Assembly (NCBI GenBank): GCA_902628635.1
Contig: CACONQ010000001.1
Span: 123,837 to 187,836 of the forward strand
Direction of reading: 5' to 3'
Length of the DNA: 64,000 nucleotides
DNA from: an uncultured Pelagibacteraceae bacterium
GTDB lineage: Bacteria; Pseudomonadota; Alphaproteobacteria; Pelagibacterales; Pelagibacteraceae
A program made the position numbers and the translations under genes. The notes below the pieces were generated by a model, which did not search any database, had not been told where the DNA came from, and saw nothing but the letters and a program-made list of their open reading frames with translations. This document shows, one piece after another, positions 24,916 through 35,780 of the stretch. Each line of letters begins with the position of its first letter. Positions within the stretch are counted from its first letter, which is position 1.

Positions 24916-25158
24916 TTATTTTTTAGATCTGCTTGCCCACCATTTATCTAAAATAAAATACCAAATAGAATTAGCTAGAGGCTCAACTATTGCATCTGTT
25001 AATGCAATCATAAAAGAAACATCTGCAACGAGCATTAAAACTGTTATAGCAATTGCGAAGTGACCAATTGTGTAAACTATAGTTCTTAATATCGAACCTT
25101 TATTATTCTTAAAAATGTCTAATGATGCACCGAATAAGCCTTTTGTTAACTCTGTCAT
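24916..25158 (-). CDS. DUF2061-like small membrane protein
   Basis: An 80-residue protein with a polar N-terminus, two membrane spans (about residues 26-48 and 55-70) and a basic end. The pattern RTIVYTIGHFAIAITVLM...NSIWYFILDKWWASR matches DUF2061 (RtIsKtitwR.iat..., a C-terminal YYlHErvW-like end). Function is unknown. It overlaps the 2OG-Fe hydroxylase gene by 4 nt (ATGA) and is the third gene after katG on the same strand, so it probably belongs to that operon. Confidence 0.75.
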   Translation of the reverse strand: MTELTKGLFGASLDIFKNNKGSILRTIVYTIGHFAIAITVLMLVADVSFMIALTDAIVEPLANSIWYFILDKWWASRSKK

Positions 25159-25757
25159 TTTAAATTTTTAAAAGGATCCTCTAAAACACACGCCACTAAA
25201 TGAATTCTTGCTTGCTCTCCACCATTAAAAAAGTTATGAAATTTTGTATTATTAGTGATCGTTACATGTCCATCTGCTGGTAAATGCTTTGCAACATTTT
25301 CAATTACCATTGAACATCCTTTGTTTGTGATAATAGGCACGTGTAATCTGGGCTCAGGATCTTTATGCCAACTTAGTGTAGATCTTGGCTCTTTTAGAAG
25401 AAGTCTTACTCTTCCTAACTTAAATCTACTTCTTAAAGTTTCATAAACTTCTTTAAAATAAGTATTTTCAAATTCAGGCATCAACTCAGTGTATTTTGAC
25501 TCATCAATTGCAATATCTCTTGAAACAACTTTTCCTGTCTCATCTGCAATCGTCCAATACTTTCCTCTTACATTGTGTCCTTCAACCGAGCTATTATCAT
25601 TTGGCACTCTGTTCACAGGTATGGCGCCAAAATGAGTAATACCTAAAGAATTAAAATTTTTACTCTTTAAAACTTTATCAAGATCTTGTCTTAACTTTGT
25701 TATATCAAACTTAAGATTAGGTACTTGATAAAAATCCTCAAAACTTACTTGTGTCAT
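25155..25757 (-). CDS. 2-oxoglutarate/Fe(II) dioxygenase, aspartyl/asparaginyl beta-hydroxylase type
   Basis: A 200-residue protein with the double-stranded beta-helix core of the aspartyl/asparaginyl beta-hydroxylase family. The iron ligands are His and Asp in LSWHKDPEPRLHVPI (near residue 130), with the distal His in ARIHLVACVLE near residue 186. A conserved Arg two residues before it can bind 2-oxoglutarate. The substrate is unknown; relatives hydroxylate proteins or other small molecules. It follows katG by 14 nt on the same strand and is translationally coupled to the DUF2061-like gene. Placement beside a haem peroxidase and an iron regulator fits an iron-linked unit, but this is inference. 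Confidence 0.85.
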   Translation of the reverse strand: MTQVSFEDFYQVPNLKFDITKLRQDLDKVLKSKNFNSLGITHFGAIPVNRVPNDNSSVEGHNVRGKYWTIADETGKVVSRDIAIDESKYTELMPEFENTYFKEVYETLRSRFKLGRVRLLLKEPRSTLSWHKDPEPRLHVPIITNKGCSMVIENVAKHLPADGHVTITNNTKFHNFFNGGEQARIHLVACVLEDPFKNLK

Positions 25758-25771
25758 TATTTTATTACCCT

Positions 25772-27985
<2,214 letters not shown>

Positions 27986-28010
27986 TTAAACCCCTGTAAT
28001 AATAATTTAC

Positions 28011-28038
28011 TTTATAATTAGTCTAAAGTAGAAGTCAA
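28011..28038 (-). promoter_or_regulatory. Candidate katG promoter
   Basis: On the minus strand TTGACT (28033-28038), 16 nt, then TATAAA (28011-28016). It lies between katG and the end of irr. An Irr-like motif lies just upstream (28040-28062) and a related TTAGTCTAAAGTA lies between the two boxes (28018-28030). Confidence 0.5.
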
Positions 28039-28039
28039 G

Positions 28040-28062
28040 TAGTTTAGAACGTTTATAAACTA
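28040..28062. promoter_or_regulatory. Irr/ICE-like palindrome upstream of katG
   Basis: TAGTTTA (28040-28046) and TAAACTA (28056-28062) are perfect inverted arms. The first includes TAGTTTAGAAC (28040-28050), an 11-bp string that recurs exactly on the opposite strand in the irr-fabA divergent promoter (28494-28504). It resembles the iron-control element with TTTAGAA...TTCTAAA halves described for Irr. It sits directly upstream of the katG -35 box. Confidence 0.5.
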
Positions 28063-28476
28063 TTGAGAATCATTCTCAACATTTATAACTATGTCTATAT
28101 CTTTTATTGATTTTCCTTTTGGAGGATTTGGAATATTTTTAAGTTCAACTTTACTTGAGTCAATATCAATCAGCTCGTTTGTTTTTGTATCAAAAAAATG
28201 ATGATGAGAACTAATGTTAGTATCAAAATAACTTTTATCATTTCCCAAAGAAATTTCTTTTACGTATCCTTTTTTTTTGAAAGCATGAAGTGTATTATAA
28301 ACAGTTGCTAAAGAAATTTTCTCATTAAAATTTTTTTGCATCATTTTTGCTAAATCATTTACTGTGAAATGAAAGGTTTTTTCAGTGTTGAAGAGAGCTT
28401 CGCAAATTTTAATTCTTTGTTTTGTAGGTCTTAAGCCAGAATTTCTTAATTTATTGATAAAATCTTGGTTTTTCAT
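28060..28476 (-). CDS. irr: Irr-type iron-responsive regulator (Fur family)
   Basis: A 138-residue Fur-family winged-helix repressor. The N-terminal half has RPTKQRIKICEAL, and ISLATVYNTLHAFKKKGYV is the recognition helix. The C-terminal half carries HHHFFDTKTNELIDI with the HHH haem-linked motif at residues 91-93, the mark of Irr rather than Fur or PerR. Irr reads haem status and in rhizobia governs iron-responsive genes. It is divergent from fabA and upstream of katG, an order I recall from other alphaproteobacteria. A Fur-type palindrome lies inside its last codons. Irr-like boxes upstream of irr/fabA and katG suggest self- and katG control; this is inferred. Confidence 0.85.
   Translation of the reverse strand: MKNQDFINKLRNSGLRPTKQRIKICEALFNTEKTFHFTVNDLAKMMQKNFNEKISLATVYNTLHAFKKKGYVKEISLGNDKSYFDTNISSHHHFFDTKTNELIDIDSSKVELKNIPNPPKGKSIKDIDIVINVENDSQ
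28063..28079. promoter_or_regulatory. Perfect 17-bp Fur-type palindrome inside the irr 3' end
   Basis: TTGAGAATCATTCTCAA is a perfect palindrome with a central base, matching the 7-1-7 half-site design of Fur boxes (TGANAAT-N-ATTNTCA). It encodes the last codons of Irr and lies about 80 to 97 nt upstream of the katG start. Confidence 0.55.
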
Positions 28477-28490
28477 TGTGGTTATTTATA

Positions 28491-28519
28491 ATAGTTCTAA
28501 ACTATTTCTATATTATAAT
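28491..28519 (+). promoter_or_regulatory. Divergent irr/fabA promoter region with Irr-like palindrome
   Basis: ATAGTTCTAAACTAT (28491-28505) is a perfect inverted repeat with ATAGTT/AACTAT arms. For fabA, TATAAT (28514-28519) lies 17 nt after ATAGTT (28491-28496), so the palindrome overlaps the -35 position. The irr promoter runs the other way from the same 75-nt gap. It shares 11 bp with the katG-upstream element. Confidence 0.5.
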
Positions 28520-28551
28520 TTATTTAAATCAAGTAATAAGGTTACAAATTT

Positions 28552-29052
28552 ATGAAAAAGAATTCATTCAATTATGATGAATTAATTAATTGTGGAAAAG
28601 GTGACCTTTTTGGGCCTGGAAACGCAAAGCTACCATTACCACCAATGCTAATGTTTGACAGAATAACAGAAATTAGTGAAGATAAAGGTGCTTTTAAAAA
28701 AGGATTAATAAAAGCTGAATTGGATATTAAAGATGAGCTTTGGTTTTTTGGTTGTCATTTTCAAGGAGATCCTGTGATGCCAGGATGCCTTGGATTAGAT
28801 GCAATGTGGCAATTGGTTGGATTTTATTTGGGCTGGCTAGGTAATCCGGGTAGAGGACGTGCTTTGGGCGTAAATAGTGTAAAATTTACCGGAGAGGTTT
28901 TAAAAAATGTTAAAAAAGCGATTTATGAAATTGATATGAAAAGAATATTAGTAAAAGAAGGTACTACAGTTGGTCTCGCGAATGGAATTTTATCAGCTGA
29001 TGGAAAAAAAATTTATAGTGCTGAAAATTTAAAAGTTGGACTGTTTAAATAA
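28552..29052 (+). CDS. fabA: 3-hydroxydecanoyl-ACP dehydratase/isomerase
   Basis: The branch-point enzyme of unsaturated fatty acid synthesis: dehydrates 3-hydroxydecanoyl-ACP and isomerises the trans-2 bond to cis-3. The hotdog fold has the catalytic His in [16 protein letters not shown] and Asp in LGLDAMWQ. Length 166 is usual. It is the first gene of fabA-fabB-fabI, with start and stop overlapping fabB (TAATG). A divergent Irr-like site in its promoter could link membrane unsaturation to iron or haem status (inference). Confidence 0.97.
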   Translation: MKKNSFNYDELINCGKGDLFGPGNAKLPLPPMLMFDRITEISEDKGAFKKGLIKAELDIKDELWFFGCHFQGDPVMPGCLGLDAMWQLVGFYLGWLGNPGRGRALGVNSVKFTGEVLKNVKKAIYEIDMKRILVKEGTTVGLANGILSADGKKIYSAENLKVGLFK

Positions 29053-30263
29053 TGAAAAGAGTTGTAATAACTGGAATTGGTGTTGTTTCGTGTTTGGGAA
29101 ATAATCAAGAAGAAGTCTATCAGTCTTTGCTAAATTCTAAATCGGGAATCACGTTTTCTGAAGAATACAAAGAGTATAATTTAAAAAGCAATGTGCATGG
29201 TAAACCAAACATTAAATTAGAGGATCATGTAGATAGAAAATTTATTAGATTTATGGGTCCAGGATCTGCATATAATTATATTTCAATGTCAGAAGCAGTA
29301 AAAGATTCAGGGTTAGAGGAAAAAGATGTAAGTAATATTTCAACAGGAATGATAATGGGTTCTGGAGGTCCATCAATTGAAAATGTTATTTTGGCGGCCG
29401 ATAAAACAAGACAAAAGAGTCCAAAAAGAATGGGGCCTTTTGTAGTTCCAAGAACTATGTCCAGTACAGCTTCGGCAACTTTGGCAGTCCCTTTTAAAAT
29501 TAAAGGAGTTAATTACACAATAAGCTCTGCTTGCGCAACAAGTGGTCATTGTATAGGAAATGCGATGGAATTAATTCAATTAGGTAAACAAAAAATTATA
29601 TTTGCAGGTGGAAGTGATGAAGTTCACTTTGCAATGACTGCAATGTTTGATGCTATGACTGCTTTATCCTCAAAATATAATGATACTCCTGAAAAAGCAT
29701 CAAGACCGTACGATAAAACTAGGGATGGCTTTGTAATTTCAGGTGGTGGTGGAGTTTTAGTCCTAGAAGAATACGAGCATGCTAAAGCAAGAGGTGCAAA
29801 AATTTACGCTGAGATTACAGGATATGGTGCAACATCAGATGGCTATGATATGGTAGCACCGTCGGGAGAGGGGGCGGTAAGATGTATGAATATGGCTCTT
29901 GGAACTGCAAAAAATAAGATCGATTATATTAATACTCACGGAACCTCAACACCAGTTGGTGATATCACTGAGCTGAATGCTGTTGGTAAAGTATTTACTG
30001 ACTATAAACCAAAAATAAGCTCCACAAAATCTCTGGCAGGACATTCTTTGGGAGCAACTTCTGTTCATGAGGCTGTTTATAGTCTAATTATGATGAAAAA
30101 CAGTTTTATAGCAGCATCTGCAAATATTACTGACATGGATGATGAGGCAAAAAAATATCCAATTGTTACGAAAGTTGAAAAAGATGTTACTTTAAATTCT
30201 GTAATGTCGAATAGCTTCGGGTTTGGTGGAACTAATGCAACATTAGTATTTGAGAAAGTTTAA
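29052..30263 (+). CDS. fabB: 3-oxoacyl-ACP synthase I
   Basis: A beta-ketoacyl-ACP synthase that elongates the FabA product. The catalytic Cys is in [12 protein letters not shown] near residue 163, and the His residues are in [11 protein letters not shown] near residue 298 and [10 protein letters not shown] near residue 330. Length 403 is normal. It overlaps fabA by 1 nt, and one base separates its stop from the fabI start. Confidence 0.97.
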   Translation: MKRVVITGIGVVSCLGNNQEEVYQSLLNSKSGITFSEEYKEYNLKSNVHGKPNIKLEDHVDRKFIRFMGPGSAYNYISMSEAVKDSGLEEKDVSNISTGMIMGSGGPSIENVILAADKTRQKSPKRMGPFVVPRTMSSTASATLAVPFKIKGVNYTISSACATSGHCIGNAMELIQLGKQKIIFAGGSDEVHFAMTAMFDAMTALSSKYNDTPEKASRPYDKTRDGFVISGGGGVLVLEEYEHAKARGAKIYAEITGYGATSDGYDMVAPSGEGAVRCMNMALGTAKNKIDYINTHGTSTPVGDITELNAVGKVFTDYKPKISSTKSLAGHSLGATSVHEAVYSLIMMKNSFIAASANITDMDDEAKKYPIVTKVEKDVTLNSVMSNSFGFGGTNATLVFEKV

Positions 30264-30264
30264 T

Positions 30265-31050
30265 ATGGATTTAATGAAAGGTAAAAAAGGGTTGATCATG
30301 GGAGTAGCCAATGAGAGATCTATAGCTTGGGGAATTTCTCAAAAACTATCAGAGGCCGGAGCTGATTTAGCATTCACCTATTTGGGTGATGCTCTTAAGA
30401 AAAGAGTTGTTCCATTAGCAGAAAAATTAAATTCTAAGACAACATTTAGTTGCGATGTAGAAAAAAAGGATGAGGTAATCAAACTTTTTGAAGATATTAA
30501 ATCACATTGGGGAAAAATTGATTTTGTAGTTCATGCAGTGGCATTTTCAGATAAATCTGAGTTATCTGGGGAATATCTAAATACTACCAGGGAAAATTTT
30601 TTAAGAAGTATGCTAATTTCATGTTTTTCATTCACAGAAGTTGCCAAAGAAGCTTCAAAAATAATGGAAGATGGTGGAAGTATGTTAACATTAACCTACG
30701 AGTCAACAAGGGCAATTCCAAATTATAACGTTATGGGAGTTTGTAAATCTGCCTTGGAGGCAAGTGTAAAATATCTTGCAAGGGATCTTGGTGAGAAAAA
30801 AATAAGAGTAAATGCAATAAGTGCCGGTCCAATTAAAACGCTTGCAGCTTCTGCAATTGGGGACGCTAAATTTCTTTATAAGTGGAATGAAGACCACTCA
30901 TTTTTAAAAAGAAACGTAGATATTCATGATGTTGGAAATTCTGCATTATACCTATTAAGTGATCTTAGTGGTGGCGTGACAGGTGAAATTCATTATGTTG
31001 ACGCAGGCTATAATAAAGTTGGTATGCCTGATCCAAAAAATATAAAGTAA
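30265..31050 (+). CDS. fabI: Enoyl-ACP reductase (NADH)
   Basis: The last step of the fatty acid elongation cycle. It is a short-chain dehydrogenase fold with the FabI-type nucleotide motif MGVANERSIAWGI near the start and the YNVMGVCK (Tyr-x6-Lys) active site near residue 156. Length 261 matches. I chose ATG 30265, right after the fabB stop; a longer frame from 30250 lies inside fabB and is unlikely, and ATG 30274 would lose only three residues. The fabA-fabB-fabI order is conserved in alphaproteobacteria. Confidence 0.96.
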   Translation: MDLMKGKKGLIMGVANERSIAWGISQKLSEAGADLAFTYLGDALKKRVVPLAEKLNSKTTFSCDVEKKDEVIKLFEDIKSHWGKIDFVVHAVAFSDKSELSGEYLNTTRENFLRSMLISCFSFTEVAKEASKIMEDGGSMLTLTYESTRAIPNYNVMGVCKSALEASVKYLARDLGEKKIRVNAISAGPIKTLAASAIGDAKFLYKWNEDHSFLKRNVDIHDVGNSALYLLSDLSGGVTGEIHYVDAGYNKVGMPDPKNIK

Positions 31051-31164
31051 ATGTCCAAGAGATATAGCGGCAAATCTTTCAAAGACTCAAGTGTAATGAA
31101 AAAAGCAAAGCTTTCCCTTAAAGAAAAAAGAAAACTTAAAAAAGAAAAAAAAAGGAATAAATGA
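31051..31164 (+). CDS. 37-residue highly basic peptide
   Basis: The frame starts with ATG directly after the fabI stop and ends with TGA overlapping the next ATG (ATGA). The product begins MSKRYSGKSFKDSSVM and ends in a long Lys/Arg/Glu tract (KEKRKLKKEKKRNK). Tight packing between fabI and the phosphatase supports translation. I do not recognise a family. The charged C-terminus looks like an RNA- or nucleic-acid-binding tail, but no function can be assigned. Confidence 0.55.
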   Translation: MSKRYSGKSFKDSSVMKKAKLSLKEKRKLKKEKKRNK

Positions 31165-31712
31165 GAAAAGTTTTTTTGATCCTAATTTTGGGACTATTAA
31201 ACTTTCAAACAAACGTATTTTCTTCTGACAAAATTATTAATCAGCTTAAAAGTGGTGGAAATATTATTTTTATAAGACATGCGATTGCGCCCGGTAATGG
31301 AGATCCTGATAATTTTGACTTAAAAGATTGCTCAACTCAGAGAAATTTAAGTAAAAATGGAATCGAACAGTCAAAAAAAATAGGTGAATTTTTTAAAGAT
31401 AATAAAATTAAAGTAGAAAAAGTTTTATCGAGCGAATGGTGTAGATGTAAAGATACAGCTAAATTTGCTTTTAAAAATTTTGAAGTCTTTAGTTCCTTAA
31501 ATTCATTTTATGATGCAAAATTTGCAGATAATAAAGAAGAGCAAATCAAAAATTTGAAAAAATATGTTAAGGAATGGAAAGGTGAAGACAACCTAGTTTT
31601 AATTACACATTATGTTGTTATTTTAGCAGTTTTAGACAAAGGTACTTCGTCTGGTGAAATCTTAATCTCAAACAATAATTTTAAAACGCTTGGAAGTATT
31701 ATTATTAAATAA
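31161..31712 (+). CDS. Exported histidine phosphatase family protein
   Basis: A 183-residue protein with an N-terminal signal peptide (residues 3-21). The catalytic RHG-type loop IIFIRHAIAPGNGDPDNF places the phospho-accepting His in RHA, and the second His lies in VLITHYVVIL near residue 153. The pattern is the SixA/phosphoglycerate mutase-like histidine phosphatase superfamily. The substrate is unknown; a periplasmic phosphatase for small phosphate esters is the likely role. It is coupled to the 37-residue peptide by ATGA overlap. Confidence 0.88.
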   Translation: MRKVFLILILGLLNFQTNVFSSDKIINQLKSGGNIIFIRHAIAPGNGDPDNFDLKDCSTQRNLSKNGIEQSKKIGEFFKDNKIKVEKVLSSEWCRCKDTAKFAFKNFEVFSSLNSFYDAKFADNKEEQIKNLKKYVKEWKGEDNLVLITHYVVILAVLDKGTSSGEILISNNNFKTLGSIIIK

Positions 31713-31768
31713 AAAATATCAAGGTGCGTTTAAATGCAAGTTTAAAAACTTTAAAAACTTATTAATTT

Positions 31769-32230
31769 ATGATCATGAGACGTAAATTTTTAAAACTAAT
31801 TTGTATTTCCTTACTAGGACTAATACTTGTACCCCATAGGTATTTATATTCTCAAACAAAAAAAATAATTAATCAAAATTTAACAAAAGAGCAAAAAGAT
31901 ATTCTTTTTAATGAAGGAACAGAGAGACCTTTTACAAGTAGTCTTTTGTACGAGAAAAGAGTTGGTTTTTATCATTGCGCAAATTGTGGAAACAAACTTT
32001 TTAGCTCAACCGCAAAGTTTGATAGTGGAACTGGCTGGCCTTCCTTTTCTGAAGCTCTGCCAGGTGCTTTTAAAACTAAAGTAGATTACTCTTTCGGAAT
32101 GGAAAGAATTGAGTATCATTGTGCAAAATGTGGTGCACATCATGGACACGTGTTTAATGATGGTCCTAGCAAAACAGGTAAGAGATTTTGTAATAATGGT
32201 CTTTGCCTAATTTTTATTCCATCTGAATAA
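31769..32230 (+). CDS. msrB: Peptide-methionine (R)-S-oxide reductase with twin-arginine signal
   Basis: A 153-residue MsrB that repairs methionine-R-sulfoxide in proteins. Two zinc CxxC pairs are present (HCANCGNKLF and HCAKCGAHHGHVF), with the nucleophile Cys in GKRFCNNGLCLIF. An N-terminal signal with MRRKFLKLI suggests export by the Tat pathway, so it probably acts in the periplasm. I started at ATG 31769; ATG 31775 gives MRRKFLK directly. The GRFCIN motif is slightly altered (RFCNN). It pairs with the FAD oxidoreductase by 1-nt overlap. Confidence 0.92.
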   Translation: MIMRRKFLKLICISLLGLILVPHRYLYSQTKKIINQNLTKEQKDILFNEGTERPFTSSLLYEKRVGFYHCANCGNKLFSSTAKFDSGTGWPSFSEALPGAFKTKVDYSFGMERIEYHCAKCGAHHGHVFNDGPSKTGKRFCNNGLCLIFIPSE

Positions 32231-33207
32231 TGTTAGATTTTTGTGTAATAGGAACCGGCATATCTGGATCTACAATAGCAAAACTTTTAAATCAAAAATT
32301 TTCTGTAAATGTCTACGATAAAGCTAAAGGAATTGGAGGCAGAAGCTCATTCAAAAGATTAAATGGGAAAATTGGTTTTGACCACGGTTTACAATATTTA
32401 TCTCCAAGATCCTTAAAATTTAAGAGATTTACAAAAGAGCTTACAAGAAAAAAAATTTTAAAATTTTGGGGCGGAAACCATAAATTTCTTAATAAAAGTG
32501 TTAAAAAGAAAAATAAGCATATTAAGTTGATAGGAGTTAATGGAAACAACGATATTAGTAAGTATCAATTAAAAAATATAAAATTTTATCATCAATATGA
32601 ACTATCAAAAATAAATAGACACAATAAAGTTTGGAATCTTCAATTTCAAAATGGTCAAGTTATTAAAAGTAAAAACTTAATAGTTTCTATTCCATTTCCA
32701 CAATGCAAAAAATTATTATCAAAATTTGTGAGAACGAGTTTATTTAAAAATAAAGTAATAATGAATTCTAGTTTAACAGTTTTATTAATGACAAATAAGA
32801 CATCTAATAATTATAGCAGTTATTTTACAAATGATAAAATTTTAGGATGGGTTTCGAATGAAAATTCAAAAAAAAGATTTACTTACAATAAAGACTTATG
32901 GGTACTTCAAAGCACTTTTGAATATGGAAGAAAAAATATAAATAGTTATAAAAATAAAAAAACTTATTTCACAAAAATATTACTCAATAGATTTAAAAAT
33001 ATAACAAAAATAAAAATAAGTAAAATATACTTCACTCATATTCATGGATGGAAATATTCCTCAAACTCAAAACCATTAAAATCTGATAGTTATTGGGACA
33101 GAAAAATAGGCCTTGGTATTTGTGGAGATTGGTTTGGTGGACCTAGACTTGAGGATGGATGGTTAAGTGCAAATAATTTATTTAAAAAGATAGTTGGAAA
33201 AAAGTAA
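32230..33207 (+). CDS. FAD-dependent amine oxidase-like (renalase-type) protein
   Basis: A 325-residue flavoprotein. The N-terminal dinucleotide fold begins FCVIGTGISGSTIAKLL (GxGxxG), and GIGGRSSFKRLNGKIGFDHG follows as in renalase/amine oxidases. Near the C-terminus GICGDWFGGPRLEDGWLSANNL binds the flavin. The substrate cannot be inferred. It follows msrB with a 1-nt overlap and faces a convergent small gene. The link to msrB could be redox repair, but this is a guess. Confidence 0.8.
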   Translation: MLDFCVIGTGISGSTIAKLLNQKFSVNVYDKAKGIGGRSSFKRLNGKIGFDHGLQYLSPRSLKFKRFTKELTRKKILKFWGGNHKFLNKSVKKKNKHIKLIGVNGNNDISKYQLKNIKFYHQYELSKINRHNKVWNLQFQNGQVIKSKNLIVSIPFPQCKKLLSKFVRTSLFKNKVIMNSSLTVLLMTNKTSNNYSSYFTNDKILGWVSNENSKKRFTYNKDLWVLQSTFEYGRKNINSYKNKKTYFTKILLNRFKNITKIKISKIYFTHIHGWKYSSNSKPLKSDSYWDRKIGLGICGDWFGGPRLEDGWLSANNLFKKIVGKK

Positions 33208-33225
33208 AAAATATTTAAAATTTAT

Positions 33226-33453
33226 TTAACAACAGCTACAACTTTTATTTTTAGATTTATTGTCTAAATTTTCTTCGGTTTTAATTTCTTCCGCTCTTTT
33301 TTGCTCTTCTTCGAGTGCTTTTTTTTCTTTATAAATTTTATCCTCAAAGTAAGCATAAAGTGAGCTAAAACCTAACTTGGATGCTTTCTTTTCCTCATAA
33401 CTTCTTCTACCTTTTAGATTTTCAATTATTTCCAATATTTCTTGATTTTGCAT
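33226..33453 (-). CDS. 75-residue hypothetical protein with C-terminal CSCC
   Basis: A helical, strongly charged small protein, with RRSYEEKKASKLGFSSLYAYFEDKI in the middle and a coiled-coil-like Glu/Lys tract near residues 45-65. It ends KSCSCC, a cluster of three cysteines at the very C-terminus that may bind metal or take part in redox chemistry. It lies 5 nt after pnp on the same strand, so it is probably the last gene of the nusA-pnp operon. I do not recognise a family. Confidence 0.65.
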   Translation of the reverse strand: MQNQEILEIIENLKGRRSYEEKKASKLGFSSLYAYFEDKIYKEKKALEEEQKRAEEIKTEENLDNKSKNKSCSCC

Positions 33454-33458
33454 GTTAA

Positions 33459-35531
33459 TTAAATTGCTGCTTGCTTGATTGATAATTTAACTTTTCCTCT
33501 ATCAAATCCAATTACTTTTACTTTAACCTCATCACCCTCTTTAACAACATCAGTTACCTTAGCAACTCTTTTGTCTGCTAATTCTGAAATATGAACTAGA
33601 CCATCTTGTTTTCCTAGAAAATTTACAAAAGCACCAAACTCCATAATCTTCATTACTTTACCATTATAAATTTTATTTAATTCAGCCTTTGCAGTGAGAT
33701 CTTTAATCATTTGCATTGCTTTATTTCTAGAGTCCTCATCTGGGGCTGACACTGTGACTTCGCCCTCGTCGTTAACGTCAACTTTGGCTCCTGATTTTTC
33801 CACAATTTCTCTTATAGTTGCGCCACCTTTTCCAATTACTGTTGCTATATCTTTTTTATCGACAGTTATTTTTTCCATCTTAGGTGTATGTTTACCTACA
33901 TCATCTCTTGATTTTGATAATGCTTTATTCATTTCGCCTAAAATATGAATTCTTCCATCTTTTGCTTGTTTTAGGGCTTGTTCCATTATCTCAAATGTAA
34001 TTCCTGTAATTTTGATATCCATTTGAAGAGACGTAATACCATTTTTTGTTCCCGCCACTTTAAAATCCATATCACCTAAGTGATCCTCATCTCCTAAAAT
34101 ATCTGAAAGTACACTAAAGTCATCACCTTCTTTAATCAGTCCCATTGCAATACCTGCTACTGGCTCTTTTATTGGGACGCCTGCATCCATCAGAGCAAGT
34201 GATGATCCACAAACTGTAGCCATAGAAGATGAACCATTTGACTCTGTTATTTCTGAAACAATCCTAAAAGTGTATGGAAAACTTTCTTTTGGTGGCAAAG
34301 AAGAATTTATAGCTCTCCAAGCAAGTTTACCGTGTCCAATTTCTCTTCTTCCTGTGCCAATTCTGCCAGTTTCTCCCACTGAGAATGGTGGAAAATTATA
34401 ATGTAGCATGAACCTTTCTCTTTGTAGACCATCTAAACTTTCAATTCTTTGTTCGTCATCGGAAGTTCCTAGTGTTGTAGTCACTATTGCTTGAGTCTCT
34501 CCTCTTGTAAATAATGCTGATCCATGAACTCTAGGTAAAATTCCAACTTCACACATGATAGGCCGTACGTCTGCAAGACCTCTTCCATCAATCCTATTTT
34601 TGTTTTTAAGAATATCTGTTCTAACAATTCTCTTTTCTAAGTTTTTAAGTTCGTAATTAACGTCTAAATCTGTAAAATTTTCATTCTCCTCATACAATTT
34701 TTTAGCTTTTTCTGTTATTTCGGAAATTTGATTTGATCTGTCTTGTTTGTCTCTTGTAGAGAATGCTTTTTTTAAATCATCCGTAAATTCACTTTCAAGT
34801 TTTTTTCTAATTTCTGTAAGATCTTTTTTTTCAATCTTCCAGTCTGGTTTTCTACACTCTTTGGCAAGGTCCTCGATCATTTTGATTATAGGGACAAAAT
34901 TTTCATGACCAAACCTAACTGCATTTAACATCTCTTCCTCGGTTAAGCCTTTTGCTTCAGACTCGACCATCAGCACAGCATCCTTGGTACCTGCAACAAC
35001 CAAATCTAATTTTGATTTTTGCAAATCAATTTTTGATGGATTTAAAACATATTTACCATCTATAAAACCAACTCTTGATGCTCCTACCGGACCCATAAAC
35101 GGCATTCCTGAAATTGCTAAAGCTGCTGAAGAGGCAATAATTGATAAAATATCTGCTTCATTTTCTTTGTCATATGAAATTACAGTTGGTAGTAATTGAA
35201 CTTCATTTTTAAACTCATCAGGGAATAAAGGTCTGATTGGTCTATCAATCAATCTAGAAATTAAAGTTTCGCTCTCAGTTGGTCTTGCTTCTCTTTTGAA
35301 GTATCCCCCTGGTATTTTACCTGCTGCATAGTATTTTTCTTGGTAGTTAACTGATAAAGGAAAATAATCTACATCAGGATTAACTTTTTTCGCACCAACA
35401 ACCGTGGCCATTACTACAGTTTCCCCACATTTCGCTATTATTGCTCCGTCTGCTTGTCGAGCTATTTTGCCAGTTTCTAAACTTATTTTTTTCCCAGCTA
35501 CTTCAATTTCTTTCTTAAAAACTTTAAACAT
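33459..35531 (-). CDS. pnp: Polyribonucleotide nucleotidyltransferase
   Basis: A 3'-5' phosphorolytic exoribonuclease and RNA polymerising enzyme of the degradosome. Two RNase PH domains carry GGETVVM-like and [15 protein letters not shown] segments, and [10 protein letters not shown] lies near residue 400. The C-terminal KH domain contains [12 protein letters not shown] and the S1 domain [15 protein letters not shown]. The 690 residues are the full family length. It begins right after the rpsO stop. Confidence 0.97.
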   Translation of the reverse strand: MFKVFKKEIEVAGKKISLETGKIARQADGAIIAKCGETVVMATVVGAKKVNPDVDYFPLSVNYQEKYYAAGKIPGGYFKREARPTESETLISRLIDRPIRPLFPDEFKNEVQLLPTVISYDKENEADILSIIASSAALAISGMPFMGPVGASRVGFIDGKYVLNPSKIDLQKSKLDLVVAGTKDAVLMVESEAKGLTEEEMLNAVRFGHENFVPIIKMIEDLAKECRKPDWKIEKKDLTEIRKKLESEFTDDLKKAFSTRDKQDRSNQISEITEKAKKLYEENENFTDLDVNYELKNLEKRIVRTDILKNKNRIDGRGLADVRPIMCEVGILPRVHGSALFTRGETQAIVTTTLGTSDDEQRIESLDGLQRERFMLHYNFPPFSVGETGRIGTGRREIGHGKLAWRAINSSLPPKESFPYTFRIVSEITESNGSSSMATVCGSSLALMDAGVPIKEPVAGIAMGLIKEGDDFSVLSDILGDEDHLGDMDFKVAGTKNGITSLQMDIKITGITFEIMEQALKQAKDGRIHILGEMNKALSKSRDDVGKHTPKMEKITVDKKDIATVIGKGGATIREIVEKSGAKVDVNDEGEVTVSAPDEDSRNKAMQMIKDLTAKAELNKIYNGKVMKIMEFGAFVNFLGKQDGLVHISELADKRVAKVTDVVKEGDEVKVKVIGFDRGKVKLSIKQAAI

Positions 35532-35780
35532 TTACTTCCTTATATTTAATTTATTTATTACATTTTTATAAGAATCTAATTTATTCCTTTTTAAATAATC
35601 TAATAACTTTTTTCTTTTATTAACTGCTTTTAACAATCCAACTGAAGAATGCTTATCTTTCTTGAATTCTTTGACATGTTTAGATAACACTTCAATTTTT
35701 TCTGTTAATAAAGCAATTTGTACTTCGGAGGATCCAGTGTCCTTCTCGTGAATTGCTAAATCTTTTGCTTTTTTAATCAT
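35532..35780 (-). CDS. rpsO: Small ribosomal subunit protein uS15
   Basis: An 82-residue protein (usual 88-89) that binds 16S rRNA. The core HEKDTGSSEVQIALLTEKIE and LKAVNKRKKLLDYLKRNK are conserved. The short N-terminus (MIKKAKDLAI) accounts for the length. It overlaps rbfA by 4 nt and abuts pnp. rpsO-pnp order is universal among proteobacteria, and S15 often represses its own mRNA. Confidence 0.96.
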   Translation of the reverse strand: MIKKAKDLAIHEKDTGSSEVQIALLTEKIEVLSKHVKEFKKDKHSSVGLLKAVNKRKKLLDYLKRNKLDSYKNVINKLNIRK

